Shown here one piece after another: positions 5,717-5,838 of a stretch of 5,838 nt of DNA. Made by a program: the position numbers and the translations under genes. Within the stretch, counting starts at the first letter, position 1. Each line of letters begins with the position of its first letter. This stretch comes from Clostridia bacterium (lineage in GTDB: Bacteria > Bacillota > Clostridia > Christensenellales > DTU072), in assembly GCA_028699795.1 (NCBI GenBank), contig JAQVTZ010000116.1, positions 1 to 5,838 on the forward strand. Reading direction: 5' to 3'. Under the pieces are notes generated by a model. That model searched no databases, was not told the origin of the DNA, and saw only the letters and a program-made list of their open reading frames with translations.

Positions 5717-5838
5717 GGAAACACTTCATAAATACTTCGAGCTGAATTTGATGAATTTTTCGTCCAAATACGGTGACTTTTCGAAGAGGCGTATCGGGAT
5801 ACGAATCGAGGAAAAAGACGAATTTGGGCGGAAAAGGC
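5717..5838. other. Structured tail, possible edge of an intergenic repeat
   Basis: No established gene or ordinary terminator is seen after DUF421. Instead there are three nested helices. Positions 5756-5768 pair with 5823-5835 (13 positions, two of them G-U on the plus strand), 5777-5784 pair with 5806-5808 and 5813-5817, and an inner CGTAT/ATACG hairpin lies at 5790-5803. The nesting around one centre suggests a long imperfect hairpin of about 80 bases. Both strands also have an open frame running off the window: plus from ATG 5751 without a ribosome site, and minus ending at TAA 5713-5715, whose last residues read SARSIYEVFP. Such double-open, symmetric DNA is typical of dispersed repeats, but a genuine 3' end of a minus-strand gene cannot be excluded. 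Confidence 0.35.

Noticed and set aside
5751..5838. Plus-strand partial gene starting at ATG 5751
   Set aside because: No ribosome site, no promoter, charged low-complexity translation, and the DNA folds into nested hairpins.

Overview
The window looks like a chromosomal segment from a Firmicute of the class Clostridia, probably an uncultured gut-type lineage. The evidence is moderate G+C, A/T-rich spacers, sigma-A-type promoters (one a perfect TTGACA-17-TATAAT), mostly purine-rich Shine-Dalgarno sites and gene families common in that class (small zinc-ribbon membrane proteins, DUF2804, DUF421/YetF). This placement is an inference; there is no rRNA or marker gene. I see no IS element, CRISPR array, tRNA, phage gene or toxin-antitoxin pair.

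Layout from left to right. Positions 1-355, minus strand: two tandem genes for C4 zinc-ribbon proteins. The upstream one (86-355) is complete and has two membrane segments. The downstream one enters the window with only its first 20 codons. Positions 356-526: a divergent control region with one promoter for each direction and a 7-bp dyad bracketing the plus-strand promoter. Positions 527-1561, plus: a full-length DUF2804 protein. Positions 1562-1921: a gene-free stretch. It holds a good intrinsic terminator and, on the minus strand, what looks like a self-contained small-RNA gene of about 220 nt with promoter, two folded domains, two C-rich anti-Shine-Dalgarno tracts and that terminator. Positions 1922-4867, minus: a two-gene operon of a TetR-family repressor followed by an RND/MMPL exporter, driven by the consensus promoter. 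Positions 4868-5011: a divergent spacer with a 19-bp dyad next to the plus-strand start. Positions 5012-5716, plus: a DUF421/YetF-family membrane protein. Positions 5717-5838: a structured, gene-poor tail that may be the edge of an intergenic repeat and is cut by the window end.

How the parts may work together: the TetR-MMPL pair is a classic autoregulated efflux unit, in which a ligand would release the repressor and allow export of a lipid-like or amphiphilic compound. DUF421 proteins and zinc-ribbon membrane proteins are envelope proteins of uncertain role, so several genes here point to the membrane, but nothing shows that they act as one system. The most interesting item is the candidate small RNA between the convergent DUF2804 and MMPL genes; I could not assign it to a known RNA family by eye.
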